The notes below the pieces were generated by a model. That model worked only from the letters and a program-made list of their open reading frames with translations, had not been told where the DNA came from and made no database searches. Positions 7,655 through 14,898 of a DNA stretch of 48,313 nucleotides are shown here, in pieces. This stretch comes from Streptomyces tauricus. GTDB lineage: Bacteria > Actinomycetota > Actinomycetes > Streptomycetales > Streptomycetaceae. A program made the translations under genes and the position numbers. Every line of letters starts with the position of its first letter. The first letter of the stretch is position 1. The stretch lies in NCBI RefSeq assembly GCF_014650955.1, contig NZ_BMVY01000048.1:1-48313 (forward strand), in the 5' to 3' direction.

Positions 7655-8215
7655 ATGAAGCAACGCATCGACGGCATCACGCCGCCCTACGATCCCGAGT
7701 CCGAACGCGCCTTACGCCGCTGGATGCCACCCGGCGTCACCGTGGAACCCCTGATGCTCTTCAAGGTCCTGCAGCGCCACCCGGACCTCGCCTCCCGTAT
7801 GCGGGAGCTCGGCGCGGGCCTGCTCGTCCACGGCCTGCTCCCCGACGCGGACCGCGAACTGGTCACCGTCCGGGTGGCGGCCCGCTGCGACTGCGCCTAC
7901 GAGTGGGGTGCCCATATGACGGCGTACGCCGAGGCCGCGGACCTGACTCCCGAGCAGGTCTCCCTGACCGTGACCGGCACCCCGGACGACTCGGCCTGGA
8001 CGCCGCGTCAGAGCGCGCTCCTGGAAGCCGTCGACCAGCTCCACGACACGTCCCGCCTCGGCGACGAGGCCTGGGCCGCGCTGCGCGACCACCTCGGCGA
8101 ACAGGAGGCCTTGGAGTTCCTGGTCCTGGCGGGCTGGTACCGCACCATCGCGTACGTGCTCAACGGGCTGCGGATCGAGCGCGAACCCTGGGCGAAGCCC
8201 TTCCCGACCGAGTGA
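7655..8215 (+). CDS. carboxymuconolactone decarboxylase-like protein
   Basis: A 186-residue all-helical protein of the CMD/AhpD superfamily. The signature helix is 'RELVTVRVAARCDCAYEWGAH' (shown by its parts RELVTVRVAA and CDCAYEWGAH, about residues 68-88), with the 'CxYEWxxH' pattern that many of these proteins have instead of the redox-active CxxC of AhpD. It also has 'EFLVLAGWYRTIAYVLNGL' near the C-terminus. GGGAGG lies 4-6 nt before the ATG. It probably handles a peroxide, lactone or aldehyde-type substrate under control of the divergent HxlR regulator; the reaction is not known. Confidence 0.85.
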   Translation: MKQRIDGITPPYDPESERALRRWMPPGVTVEPLMLFKVLQRHPDLASRMRELGAGLLVHGLLPDADRELVTVRVAARCDCAYEWGAHMTAYAEAADLTPEQVSLTVTGTPDDSAWTPRQSALLEAVDQLHDTSRLGDEAWAALRDHLGEQEALEFLVLAGWYRTIAYVLNGLRIEREPWAKPFPTE

Positions 8216-8345
8216 CCGAGTGATCGAGAGGCCGGCCGACCGAGGAGCCGAGTGGCCGGGAGCGCGGGGCCGGGATTTATTCAGGTGCCCGCGAGAGCCG
8301 CGCCCGCTACCGTCGTGCACGTTCGGGTGCGAAGGCAGCGGCTCC

Positions 8346-8421
8346 TTCTCCTGCAAAGAGGGAAACGCGGGTTCGAATCCCGTCGCCGGCTCAGGCCGGT
8401 GTCGTCCAGCGGCCCAGGACA
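8346..8421 (+). tRNA. tRNA-Cys(GCA), circularly permuted gene order
   Basis: Read in order 3' half then 5' half, the sequence supplies every arm of a canonical 73-nt tRNA. In the 3' half, the anticodon stem is TTCTC/GAGGG (8346-8350 with 8358-8362, two G-U pairs) and the loop is CTGCAAA with anticodon GCA at 8353-8355. A 4-nt variable loop follows, then the T arm GCGGG-TTCGAAT-CCCGT (8367-8383), acceptor strand CGCCGGC (8384-8390) and U73 at 8391, the discriminator typical of tRNA-Cys. After CAG (8392-8394) comes the 5' half: acceptor GCCGGTG (8395-8401, pairing 7 of 7 with one G-U), U8, and D arm GTCC-AGCGGCCCA-GGAC (8404-8420) with A14, G18G19 and A21. G15 and C48 can form the Levitt pair. 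Nothing upstream of 8346 or downstream of 8421 supplies a colinear partner. It may be a functional permuted gene or the residue of a tandem tRNA pair. Confidence 0.7.
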
Positions 8422-8462
8422 CTTACGTTGCCGCCGCCGCGTCGGATCTCCGGACACCGAGC

Positions 8463-8504
8463 ACGAAGCCGCCCGCCACGGGGGAATCAGGCGGGCGGCT
8501 TCGT
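8463..8504. terminator. 15-bp stem-loop, probable bidirectional terminator
   Basis: The arms are ACGAAGCCGCCCGCC (8463-8477) and its exact complement (8490-8504) with a 12-nt loop. It lies 41 bp after the tRNA and 76 bp beyond the end of uppP on the other strand, so it could end either transcript. Confidence 0.65.
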
Positions 8505-8518
8505 TCTGTCCGGAACCT

Positions 8519-8570
8519 CTGTACCTACGTACCTACGTACCTCTGGTGCCTCTACGTACCTACGTACGCG
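8519..8570. repeat. short CCTACGTA-type repeats
   Basis: TACCTACGTACCTACGTACC and, 13 nt later, a second TACGTACCTACGTACG block. The units are 8 bp and partly self-complementary (TACGTA). Role unknown; they sit just beyond the uppP stop codon. Confidence 0.7.
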
Positions 8571-8580
8571 GCCGTGGGCG

Positions 8581-9456
8581 TCAGCCCGACGACTCCGCCG
8601 CGTGCGGGCTCAGCGCACCCGTGCTGACGAGCACGATGATCAGGATGCCGAGCAGGATGCGGTAGTAGACGAACGGCATGAAGCTCTTGGTCGAGATGAA
8701 CTTCATGAACCAGGCGATGACCACGTAACCGACCACGAAGGCGATGACCGTCGCGAAGATCGTGGGGCCCCAGGAGACATGGCCGCCCTCACTGGCGTCC
8801 TTCAGCTCGAACACGCCGGAGGCGAGCACCGCGGGGACGGCCAGCAGGAACGAGTAACGCGCCGCGGCCTCGCGGGTGTACCCCATGAGGAGGCCGCCGC
8901 TGATGGTGGCGCCGGAGCGGGACACACCGGGGACGAGGGCCATCGCCTGGCAGAAGCCGTAGATCAGGCCGTCCTTCACGCTCAGGTCCTTGAGCGTCTT
9001 GCGCTCGACCGCGGCCCGGTGCTTGCCGCCCGACTCGTCGCGTGCCGCGAGCCGGTCGGCCACGCCCAGGATGATGCCCATCACGATCAGCGTGGTCGCG
9101 GTGATGCGCAGATCGCGGAACGGCCCCTCGATCTGGTCCTTGAGGGTGACGCCCAGCACGCCGATCGGAATCGAGCCGACGATCACGAGCCAGCCCATCT
9201 GGGCGTCGTGGTCGCTCCGCATCGCCTTGTTCACGAGCGAGCGGGACCAGGCCGAGATGATCCGTGCGATGTCCTTGCGGAAATAGATCAGCACCGCGAT
9301 CTCCGTGCCGATCTGCGTGATCGCCGTGAAGGCCGCTCCCGGGTCCTTCCAGCCCGCGAACGCCGCGGTGAGCCGCAGGTGCGCGCTGGAGGAGATGGGC
9401 AGGAACTCGGTCAGCCCCTGGACGAGTCCGAGGATGAGGGATTCAAACCAAGACAT
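8581..9456 (-). CDS. uppP: undecaprenyl-diphosphatase
   Basis: UppP (BacA) dephosphorylates undecaprenyl pyrophosphate to recycle the lipid carrier for peptidoglycan and other envelope polymers, and raises bacitracin tolerance. The 291-residue product is all membrane helices with both family motifs: 'LTEFLPISSSAH' (E17, H26) and 'PGVSRSG' (residues 176-182, R180). The length is normal. The ATG at 9456 has only a weak GGA upstream. A longer open frame continues upstream but holds no conserved sequence. Streptomyces often carry more than one uppP copy; this one is transcribed alone. Confidence 0.93.
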   Translation of the reverse strand: MSWFESLILGLVQGLTEFLPISSSAHLRLTAAFAGWKDPGAAFTAITQIGTEIAVLIYFRKDIARIISAWSRSLVNKAMRSDHDAQMGWLVIVGSIPIGVLGVTLKDQIEGPFRDLRITATTLIVMGIILGVADRLAARDESGGKHRAAVERKTLKDLSVKDGLIYGFCQAMALVPGVSRSGATISGGLLMGYTREAAARYSFLLAVPAVLASGVFELKDASEGGHVSWGPTIFATVIAFVVGYVVIAWFMKFISTKSFMPFVYYRILLGILIIVLVSTGALSPHAAESSG

Positions 9457-9624
9457 GAAGTTACGTGATCCAAGTGCTGATGGCGGGAGCGCAGCGAATG
9501 GGCGGACGGACGTGCCCTGTTGTGGTCTGCGGTGATCAGGCGCGTCCGGGGCAGCGTAGCGCCCCCGGATGACAGTGCGACCACAGGGCCTCCCCAGAGG
9601 CGGTCGTACGAGGTGACGAGGGTG

Positions 9625-9653
9625 TTGACCCGCGACGATGCGCCGCTTACGTT
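9625..9653 (+). promoter_or_regulatory. predicted promoter of the Gfo/Idh-DUF6807-cupin operon
   Basis: TTGACC at 9625-9630 and TACGTT at 9648-9653 are 17 bp apart. Transcription would start near 9660, directly before the LacI-type operator at 9666. Confidence 0.6.
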
Positions 9654-9665
9654 TCCGCGAGGAGT

Positions 9666-9677
9666 GAAAGCGCTTGC
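9666..9677. promoter_or_regulatory. LacI-family-type operator
   Basis: GAAAGCGCTTGC matches the GAAAGCGCTTTC type of site bound by LacI/CcpA-family regulators, with one mismatch in symmetry. It would lie at about +6 to +17 of the transcript, a position suited to repression. No LacI gene is present in this window. Confidence 0.55.
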
Positions 9678-9761
9678 TGTCGCGGGACCGTCTCGTGGTC
9701 ACCGTGACGGCAGGCGTCTGCCAGATCCGCTGTCACGTCCGATGGAGTGCTGATCCCGTCC

Positions 9762-11039
9762 ATGCGTACTGCCCGCGACGCCACCACCAGCAAGACGACC
9801 GAGCACACCGAGCACGACGAGCACGAGGACATCGCCCACGAGAGCACGGAGTGCCGGAGCAGCGCCCCGTACGAGAGGCGGGCCGCGGTCCCGCTCGACG
9901 GCCGCCGCATCAAGGCCGCCGTCATCGGCACCGGAGCCATCGCCTCCGGCAGCCATCTGCCCGCGCTCGCCGCGCTCGCCGCCGAGGGCGAGGTGGAGAT
10001 CGTCGCCGCGGTCGACATCGACGCCGACGCGGTCGGGCGCTTCTGCGCGGACGGCGGTGTCCCGCACGGCTACACCGATCTCGACCGGATGCTGGCGGAA
10101 CAGCGCCCGGACCTCGTCTCCATCTGCACCCCGCCGACCCTGCACCGCGAGCAGACCGTCGCCGCGCTGCGCGCCGGTGCCTGGGTGTGGTGCGAGAAAC
10201 CGCCCGTGCCGAGCCTCGCCGACTTCGACGCCGTGGAGGCTCAGGAGGGCGCCGACGGCGGCCCGTACGCCTCCATCGTCTTCCAGCACCGCTTCGGCTC
10301 CGGCGCGCGGCACGTACGCCGTCTGATCGCCGACCGGGCCATGGGGCGGCCCCTCGTGGCGCACTGCCAGACCACCTGGTACCGGGACACCGCCTACTAC
10401 GCCGTCCCCTGGCGCGGTAAGTGGGAGACCGAGGGCGGCGGTCCCGCCATGGGCCACGGCATCCACCAGATGGATCTCCTGCTCGATCTGCTCGGACCGT
10501 GGAGCGAGGTGCGGGCCATGGCCGGACGCCTGGTGCACGACGTGCAGACGGAGGACGTCTCCACCGCCCTCGTGCGCTTCGAGAGCGGCGCCCTCGCGAC
10601 CGTGGTGAACAGCGTCCTCAGCCCGGACGAGGTCAGCCGTATCCGGATCGACTGCGAGCGCGCGACGGTCGAGCTGACCCATCTCTACGGGCACAGCAAC
10701 GACAACTGGCGGATCACCCCGGCGCCCGACGCGCGGTCCGAGGACGTGGCGGCGTGGCGGGACTTCGGTGCGGACGTGCCCAGTTCGCACCTGGCCCAGC
10801 TGCGTGACCTCGTCGGGAGCATGCGCGCGGGGGAGCGACCGCGCAGCAGCGGAGCCGACGGGCGCACCAGCCTCGAACTGATCACCGCGCTCTACAAGTC
10901 GGCGTTCACGGACACGACCGTCCGCGCCGACGAGATCGGCCCCGGCGACCCCTACTACACGGCCCTGCACGGGGGCGCGCCCGGCTGGGCACCCGCGACA
11001 CCGGCGACACCCGCCACGCACGAGGAGGTATCGGCATGA
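9762..11039 (+). CDS. Gfo/Idh/MocA family oxidoreductase with N-terminal extension
   Basis: This 425-residue protein has about 48 low-complexity residues (rich in Thr, Glu and His) before the Rossmann fold, which begins 'IKAAVIGTGAIASGSH'. The active-site loop is 'WCEKPPVPS', and the substrate domain has 'GHGIHQMDLLLDLLG', whose His and Asp match the catalytic HxxD of the inositol/glucose-fructose oxidoreductase group. ATG at 9762 is preceded by GGAG at an unusually long 14 nt; the in-frame GTG at 9747 is the alternative. It is the first gene of an overlapping operon with a DUF6807 protein and a cupin, so it probably oxidises a sugar or cyclitol in a dedicated pathway. Confidence 0.87.
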   Translation: MRTARDATTSKTTEHTEHDEHEDIAHESTECRSSAPYERRAAVPLDGRRIKAAVIGTGAIASGSHLPALAALAAEGEVEIVAAVDIDADAVGRFCADGGVPHGYTDLDRMLAEQRPDLVSICTPPTLHREQTVAALRAGAWVWCEKPPVPSLADFDAVEAQEGADGGPYASIVFQHRFGSGARHVRRLIADRAMGRPLVAHCQTTWYRDTAYYAVPWRGKWETEGGGPAMGHGIHQMDLLLDLLGPWSEVRAMAGRLVHDVQTEDVSTALVRFESGALATVVNSVLSPDEVSRIRIDCERATVELTHLYGHSNDNWRITPAPDARSEDVAAWRDFGADVPSSHLAQLRDLVGSMRAGERPRSSGADGRTSLELITALYKSAFTDTTVRADEIGPGDPYYTALHGGAPGWAPATPATPATHEEVSA

Positions 11040-12064
11040 CCGCACAAGGCGGCCCGGGCGAAGGCAAATCCGACGGCAAACCTCACGGCGCACCCGGCGG
11101 CAAGTCCCACGCCGAGCGCGACGACCTGCGCGACGGACTGCGTATCGCCCACGCCCACGGTGACCGCGTCACGGTCACCGAACCCACCTCCGGTGTGGAG
11201 CTGTTCAGCTATGTGTACGGTCCGGAGGCGCCCTGGGAGGCCCCGAAGCCGTATCTGCATCCGCTCAGGACGCTCGCGGGCAACGTTGTCACGGACTACC
11301 GGCCCAACGACCACCGCTGGCACAAGGGCCTGCAGATGACCGCCTCGCATCTGTCGGGGGCGAACCTGTGGGGCGGCAACACATACGTTCACGGGGAGGG
11401 GTATCTCGAACTCCCCGAGCGCGTCGGGTCGATGCGGCACGTCGCGTTCGACCAGGTCGAGGCGGACGGTACGGGATCGGGTGGCGCGGTCATCGCCGAG
11501 CGGCTCACCTGGCATCCGTACGACGGCTCGCTCTGGGCGGAGGAGGAGCGCCGGGTCGAGGTGCGCGACGTGGACCCGGCGTCCGGTTCATGGGCGCTGA
11601 CCTGGACGACCTCCGTCACCAACCGCCGGGACGAGCCCCTGCGGTTCGGCAGTCCCACGACGGCCGGGCGCGAGATGGCCGGCTACACCGGTCTGTTCTG
11701 GCGCGGTCCGCGCGGCTTCCGGGACGGGCGGATCATCGGCCCCGACGCGGAGGGCCCCGGCCTGATGGGGCGGCAGGCCCCGTGGCTCGCGTACTCCGCC
11801 GAGCACGACGTCGCCGACGGGCACGCCACGCTCGTCTTCGCGCACGCCCCGGAGAACGACCACACGGGCGAGGGCGGCGCCCACCCGGCCCACTGGTTCG
11901 TCCGCAACGAACCCTTCGCGGCCGTCGCGCCCTCCTTCGCCTTCTTCGACGAGCTGGAACTCGCGCCGGGAGACACGCTCACCCGCCGTTACCGCGTCGT
12001 CGTCGCCGACGGCGTCTGGGAGCGCGAGGAGATCGCCAAGTACCTGGCGGAGCACCCGTGGTGA
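11036..12064 (+). CDS. DUF6807 (PmoA-like) family protein
   Basis: A 342-residue protein. After about 30 Gly/Lys/His-rich residues it shows family signatures 'YVYGPEAPWEAPKPYLHPLRT', seen as the parts EAPKPYLHPLRTLAG and 'VTDYRPNDHRWHKGL', then 'GLFWRGPRGFRDG' and a C-terminal 'AHWFVRNEPFAAVAPSFAF'. The family was once labelled 'methane oxygenase PmoA' but is unrelated to the methane enzyme. It is widespread next to Gfo/Idh oxidoreductases and probably acts in carbohydrate breakdown. The ATG overlaps the upstream stop (ATGA at 11036), so translation is coupled. The conserved His residues near 95-100 could bind metal or substrate; this is inference. Confidence 0.85.
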   Translation: MTAQGGPGEGKSDGKPHGAPGGKSHAERDDLRDGLRIAHAHGDRVTVTEPTSGVELFSYVYGPEAPWEAPKPYLHPLRTLAGNVVTDYRPNDHRWHKGLQMTASHLSGANLWGGNTYVHGEGYLELPERVGSMRHVAFDQVEADGTGSGGAVIAERLTWHPYDGSLWAEEERRVEVRDVDPASGSWALTWTTSVTNRRDEPLRFGSPTTAGREMAGYTGLFWRGPRGFRDGRIIGPDAEGPGLMGRQAPWLAYSAEHDVADGHATLVFAHAPENDHTGEGGAHPAHWFVRNEPFAAVAPSFAFFDELELAPGDTLTRRYRVVVADGVWEREEIAKYLAEHPW

Positions 12065-12819
12065 GCGCGGCCGGGGGCTCCGAGGGCTCTGAGGGCCCCG
12101 CGGGGCCGTCGGAGGGGTTCGCGGGTCTGCCCGGTGGGGTCGCCGTCTCCCATCTCTCGGTCTACGACTGGCCCGCCGACGACGGAGTGTGCGGTGGCAC
12201 CCCCCACCTCCACCTGACCTGTTCGGAGGCGTACGTCGTCACCGGCGGCCGGGGCGCGGTGCAGACCCTGACGGCCTCCGGGTACGACGTCACGCCGCTC
12301 ACGCCGGGCACGGTCGCCTGGTTCACGCCCGGCACGATCCACCGGCTCGTCAACGAGGACGACCTGCGCATCACCGTCCTCATGCAGAACAGCGGGCTCC
12401 CGGAGGCGGGGGACGCGGTGCTCACGCTGCCGCCCGAGTACCTGACCGACCCCCGGACGTACGCCGCCGCGACCGTCATCCCGGTGGACGCGCCCGAGGC
12501 GGAGAAGGAGCGGATCGCCCGGGCCCGGCGCGACCTCGCCCTGAAGGGCTACCGCGCGCTGCGCGAGGCGGACGGGCCCGAACCGCTCGCCGCGTTCCAC
12601 CGGGCCGCCGCGGCCCTCGTACAGCCCCGGCTCGCCGAGTGGCGCGAGCGGTGGCGGCGCGGAGCCGAGGCGGCGGCAGCGGCGACGGGCGAGCAGCTCG
12701 AACGGCTGGAGCGCGGAGACGTCTCCCACCTGGCCGACGCGGCCGTGCGGGCCGAGCAGCCGTCGGCGCACGGGAAGTTCGGCATGTGCGGGCGGCTGGA
12801 CGTGTACCGGGGGGTCTAG
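12061..12819 (+). CDS. cupin-domain protein with helical C-terminal extension
   Basis: The 252-residue product starts at a GTG that overlaps the upstream stop (GTGA). After a Gly/Ser/Glu-rich leader, the cupin fold at about residues 28-115 has metal ligands H49-x-H51-x4-E56 ('HLHLTCSEAY') and H94 ('GTIHRL'). The C-terminal 130 residues are mostly charged helix ('PEAEKERIARARRDLALKGY', 'EWRERWRRGAEAAAAA') and are unlike a plain cupin. As the third gene of an operon with an oxidoreductase and a DUF6807 protein, it may be a sugar isomerase or dioxygenase-type enzyme; the substrate is unknown. Confidence 0.8.
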   Translation: MSAAGGSEGSEGPAGPSEGFAGLPGGVAVSHLSVYDWPADDGVCGGTPHLHLTCSEAYVVTGGRGAVQTLTASGYDVTPLTPGTVAWFTPGTIHRLVNEDDLRITVLMQNSGLPEAGDAVLTLPPEYLTDPRTYAAATVIPVDAPEAEKERIARARRDLALKGYRALREADGPEPLAAFHRAAAALVQPRLAEWRERWRRGAEAAAAATGEQLERLERGDVSHLADAAVRAEQPSAHGKFGMCGRLDVYRGV

Positions 12820-12848
12820 GCGGCTGCCCGGGGTACGTCACCCCAGGT

Positions 12849-12915
12849 ACGCGGGCCCAGGTGGCGTCGGTCCTGGCACGCGGGCCCAGGTATGCCACCC
12901 CACGCCGGTCCTGGC
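12849..12915. repeat. imperfect direct repeats between convergent genes
   Basis: ACGCGGGCCCAGGT occurs at 12849 and 12878, and G(T/C)CGGTCCTGGC at 12866 and 12904. They fill most of the 134-bp gap between the cupin gene and the HxlR gene, which are convergent. No role is evident. Confidence 0.6.
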
Positions 12916-12953
12916 AGGCTGCCCCTGGTGCCTCACCATGGGCGCCGTCCGGG

Positions 12954-13445
12954 TCAGACCGCCGCCGCGGGCCCCGTGACCGTCCAGCCCGGGGCCAGCG
13001 GGTGGGCCGTCAGGTCGTCGTGGCGGACCTCCTCGCCGCACTCCGCGCAGGTGACGACCGGGACCAGTTCGTGGCCGGTGACGTGTCCTCCGGCGTGTGC
13101 GGGGCCGCCGAAGTGTTCCAGCACCATGGGGCGATCGCCGTCGTTGAGATGGCGGTCGCCCCACGCCATGAGCGTGAGCAGCACCGGCTCAAGATCCAGG
13201 CCGGCCCGGGTGGGCCGGTACTCGAAGCGCGGCGGCTTGTCGCTGTAGGCGATCTTCTCCAGCAGTCCCGCCTCGACGAGCCGCTTCAGCCGGGTCGTCA
13301 GCACGTCGCGCGGAGCGCCGATGTTGCGGACCAGCTGGTCGAACCGGGTGGCGCCCAGAGACACCTCGCGCAGCACGAGCAGGGAGTACTTCTCGCCGAC
13401 GAGAGCGAGCGTGCCGGCGATCGAACAGGGGCGGGCGTCCTTCAT
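12954..13445 (-). CDS. HxlR family transcriptional regulator with C-terminal CxxC
   Basis: This 163-residue regulator has the HxlR core 'CSIAGTLALVGEKYSLLVLRE', seen as CSIAGTLALVGEK and YSLLVLREVSLG, then 'RFDQLVRNIGAPRDVLTTRL'. A conserved N-terminal Cys lies just before the helix (RPCSI). Unlike the other HxlR protein here, it has a C-terminal tail with 'VTCAECGEEV', a possible metal or redox site. I chose ATG 13445 because TAGAAT lies exactly 7 nt upstream and there is no ribosome site (leaderless); the alternative is ATG 13454. It is divergent from the thiolase gene, which it probably regulates. Confidence 0.87.
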   Translation of the reverse strand: MKDARPCSIAGTLALVGEKYSLLVLREVSLGATRFDQLVRNIGAPRDVLTTRLKRLVEAGLLEKIAYSDKPPRFEYRPTRAGLDLEPVLLTLMAWGDRHLNDGDRPMVLEHFGGPAHAGGHVTGHELVPVVTCAECGEEVRHDDLTAHPLAPGWTVTGPAAAV

Positions 13446-13467
13446 GCGATCCATTCTACGGGGTGGG

Positions 13468-13496
13468 TTGGTTCCTCCAACTTACTCGGTTACTGT
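13468..13496 (+). promoter_or_regulatory. predicted thiolase promoter and inverted repeats
   Basis: TTGGTT (13468-13473) and TACTGT (13491-13496) are 17 bp apart. Around them lie GGGTTGGTTCC (13465-13475) and its near-inverse GGAAACCAAACCC (13517-13529), and ACTCG/CGAGT half-sites, candidate HxlR contacts. The leader also contains the tandem pair CGAAACAGTCTC / CGAAACTGTCTC. Confidence 0.45.
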
Positions 13497-13575
13497 GGAG
13501 TCACTTAGCGAGTTCGGAAACCAAACCCACTGACGTCGAAACAGTCTCCGAAACTGTCTCCTAGGGGGCCAGACC

Positions 13576-14745
13576 ATGCGTGACGCAGTCATCGTCGAAG
13601 CCGTACGCACCCCGATCGGCAAAGGCAAGCCGAACGGTTCGCTCGCCCACGTCCATCCCGTGGAACTCCTCGCCCACACCCTCCGTACGCTCGTCGAGCG
13701 GTCCGGTGTCGACCCCGCGCTCATCGACGACGTGATCGGCGGGACCGTCGACCAGGTCGGCGAGCAGGCCATGAACACCACCCGGTACGCCGCCCTGTCC
13801 GCGGGCTTCCCCGAGTCGGTGCCCGCGACGACGGTGGACCGCCAGTGCGGGTCCTCCCAGCAGGCCGTGCACTTCGCGGCGCAGGGCGTCATCTCGGGGG
13901 CGTACGACCTGGTCGTGGCCTGCGGGGTGGAGTCGATGAGCCGGGTACCGATGTGGTCGAACGTGCCGGAGGGCAAGGACCCCTTCGGGCCCGGGGTCGC
14001 CGAGCGGTACCCCGAGGGCCTCGTCCCGCAGGGCATCAGCGCCGAGCTGATCGCGGCCAAGTGGTCGGTCTCCCGCGAGCAGCTGGACGCCTTCGCGGTG
14101 GAGTCCCACCGCAGGGCCGCGGCGGCGTGGGAGGGCGGGCTCTTCGACGCCGAGGTCGCGCCGCTGGACGGGGTGACGCGCGACGAGTGCGTGCGGCCCG
14201 GCAGCTCGGTCGAGGTGCTGGCCGGGCTCAAGCCGGCCTACTACGACCCGAACTTCGCGGAGCGCTTTCCGCAGATCGACTGGAACGTCACCGCGGGGAA
14301 CGCCAGCCCGGTCAACGACGGCGCCTCGGCCGTGCTGATCACGTCCAGCGAGACCGCGGCGCGGCTGGGGCTTCGGCCGCTGGCCCGGCTGCACAGCTTC
14401 GCCGTCACCGGGTCCGATCCGCTGCTGATGCTGACCGGTGTCATACCCGCCACGGAGAAGGTGCTGCGCAAGGCGTCGCTGACGCTCGACGACATCGACC
14501 TCTTCGAGGTCAACGAGGCGTTCTCCAGCGTTGTCCTCGCCTGGGGGCAGGAGACGGGGGCCGACCTTTCCAAGGTCAACGTCCATGGGGGTGCGATCGC
14601 GATCGGGCATCCGCTCGGGGCGAGTGGTACGCGGCTGACGACCACGCTCGTGCATGCGATGCGGGTTCGTGGGGCTCGGTATGCGCTTCAGACGATGTGC
14701 GAGGCGGGGGGTCTCGCTAACGCGATGGTGCTTGAAGGGGTGTAG
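13576..14745 (+). CDS. acetyl-CoA C-acetyltransferase (thiolase)
   Basis: The 389-residue thiolase condenses or cleaves acyl-CoA and 3-ketoacyl-CoA, in beta-oxidation or acetoacetyl-CoA formation. Active-site residues are visible: C91 (VDRQCGSS, the acyl-enzyme cysteine), the 'NEAFSS' loop, H345 (GGAIAIGHPLGASG) and C375 (MCEAGG). The length is normal for the family. AGGGGG lies 8 nt before the ATG. The divergent HxlR-type regulator and the inverted repeats between the two suggest substrate- or redox-responsive expression. The sequence alone does not tell biosynthetic from degradative thiolase. Confidence 0.93.
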   Translation: MRDAVIVEAVRTPIGKGKPNGSLAHVHPVELLAHTLRTLVERSGVDPALIDDVIGGTVDQVGEQAMNTTRYAALSAGFPESVPATTVDRQCGSSQQAVHFAAQGVISGAYDLVVACGVESMSRVPMWSNVPEGKDPFGPGVAERYPEGLVPQGISAELIAAKWSVSREQLDAFAVESHRRAAAAWEGGLFDAEVAPLDGVTRDECVRPGSSVEVLAGLKPAYYDPNFAERFPQIDWNVTAGNASPVNDGASAVLITSSETAARLGLRPLARLHSFAVTGSDPLLMLTGVIPATEKVLRKASLTLDDIDLFEVNEAFSSVVLAWGQETGADLSKVNVHGGAIAIGHPLGASGTRLTTTLVHAMRVRGARYALQTMCEAGGLANAMVLEGV

Positions 14746-14767
14746 CCCTCGGTGCGCGGTGTGCTGT

Positions 14768-14893
14768 CGGGTGCGGGTCGGTCGGTGCTGGCCGCGCCGT
14801 TCCCCGCGCCCCTGAAAAGCGGGGCTGCGCCCCTGCTTTTCGTCTTTAGGGGCGCGGGGAACTGCGCACTCAGCACCGACCGACCCGCACCCG
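14768..14893. terminator. long inverted repeat with GTTCCCCGCGCCCCT core, between convergent genes
   Basis: Outer arms of 22 bp (14768-14789 and 14872-14893, CGGGTGCGGGTCGGTCGG...) and inner arms GTTCCCCGCGCCCCT (14799-14813) with its complement (14848-14862) pair exactly. The middle adds GAAAAGCGGGGC/GCCCCTGCTTTTC. It fills the 153-bp gap between the thiolase and VTT genes and probably ends transcription in both directions. The core recurs at 23.5 and 41.3 kb. Confidence 0.75.
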
Positions 14894-14898
14894 ATCCT

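Larger units (their letters stand above)
8216..8580. other. 365-bp gap between CMD-like gene and uppP
   Basis: This gap holds no protein gene. It contains the permuted tRNA-Cys (8346-8421), a 15-bp hairpin (8463-8504) and short CCTACGTA-type repeats (8519-8570). An AT-rich patch (GATTTATTC at 8274-8282) and TACCGT (8308-8313) are the only promoter-like sequences noticed upstream of the tRNA; neither has a good -35 partner. Confidence 0.7.

Noticed and set aside
8321..8391. Colinear tRNA-Cys using 8321-8345 as acceptor and D arm
   Set aside because: The acceptor would pair only 5 of 7 with two wobbles, and no D stem forms; the permuted arrangement pairs fully.
8395..8470. A second, truncated tRNA-Glu starting at 8395
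   Set aside because: The D arm is Glu-like, but no anticodon stem or T arm follows, and the acceptor strand pairs perfectly with the upstream half instead.
9457..9702. N-terminal extension of UppP
   Set aside because: The Arg/Ser-rich sequence has no similarity to UppP, which normally begins just before the first membrane helix, at ATG 9456.
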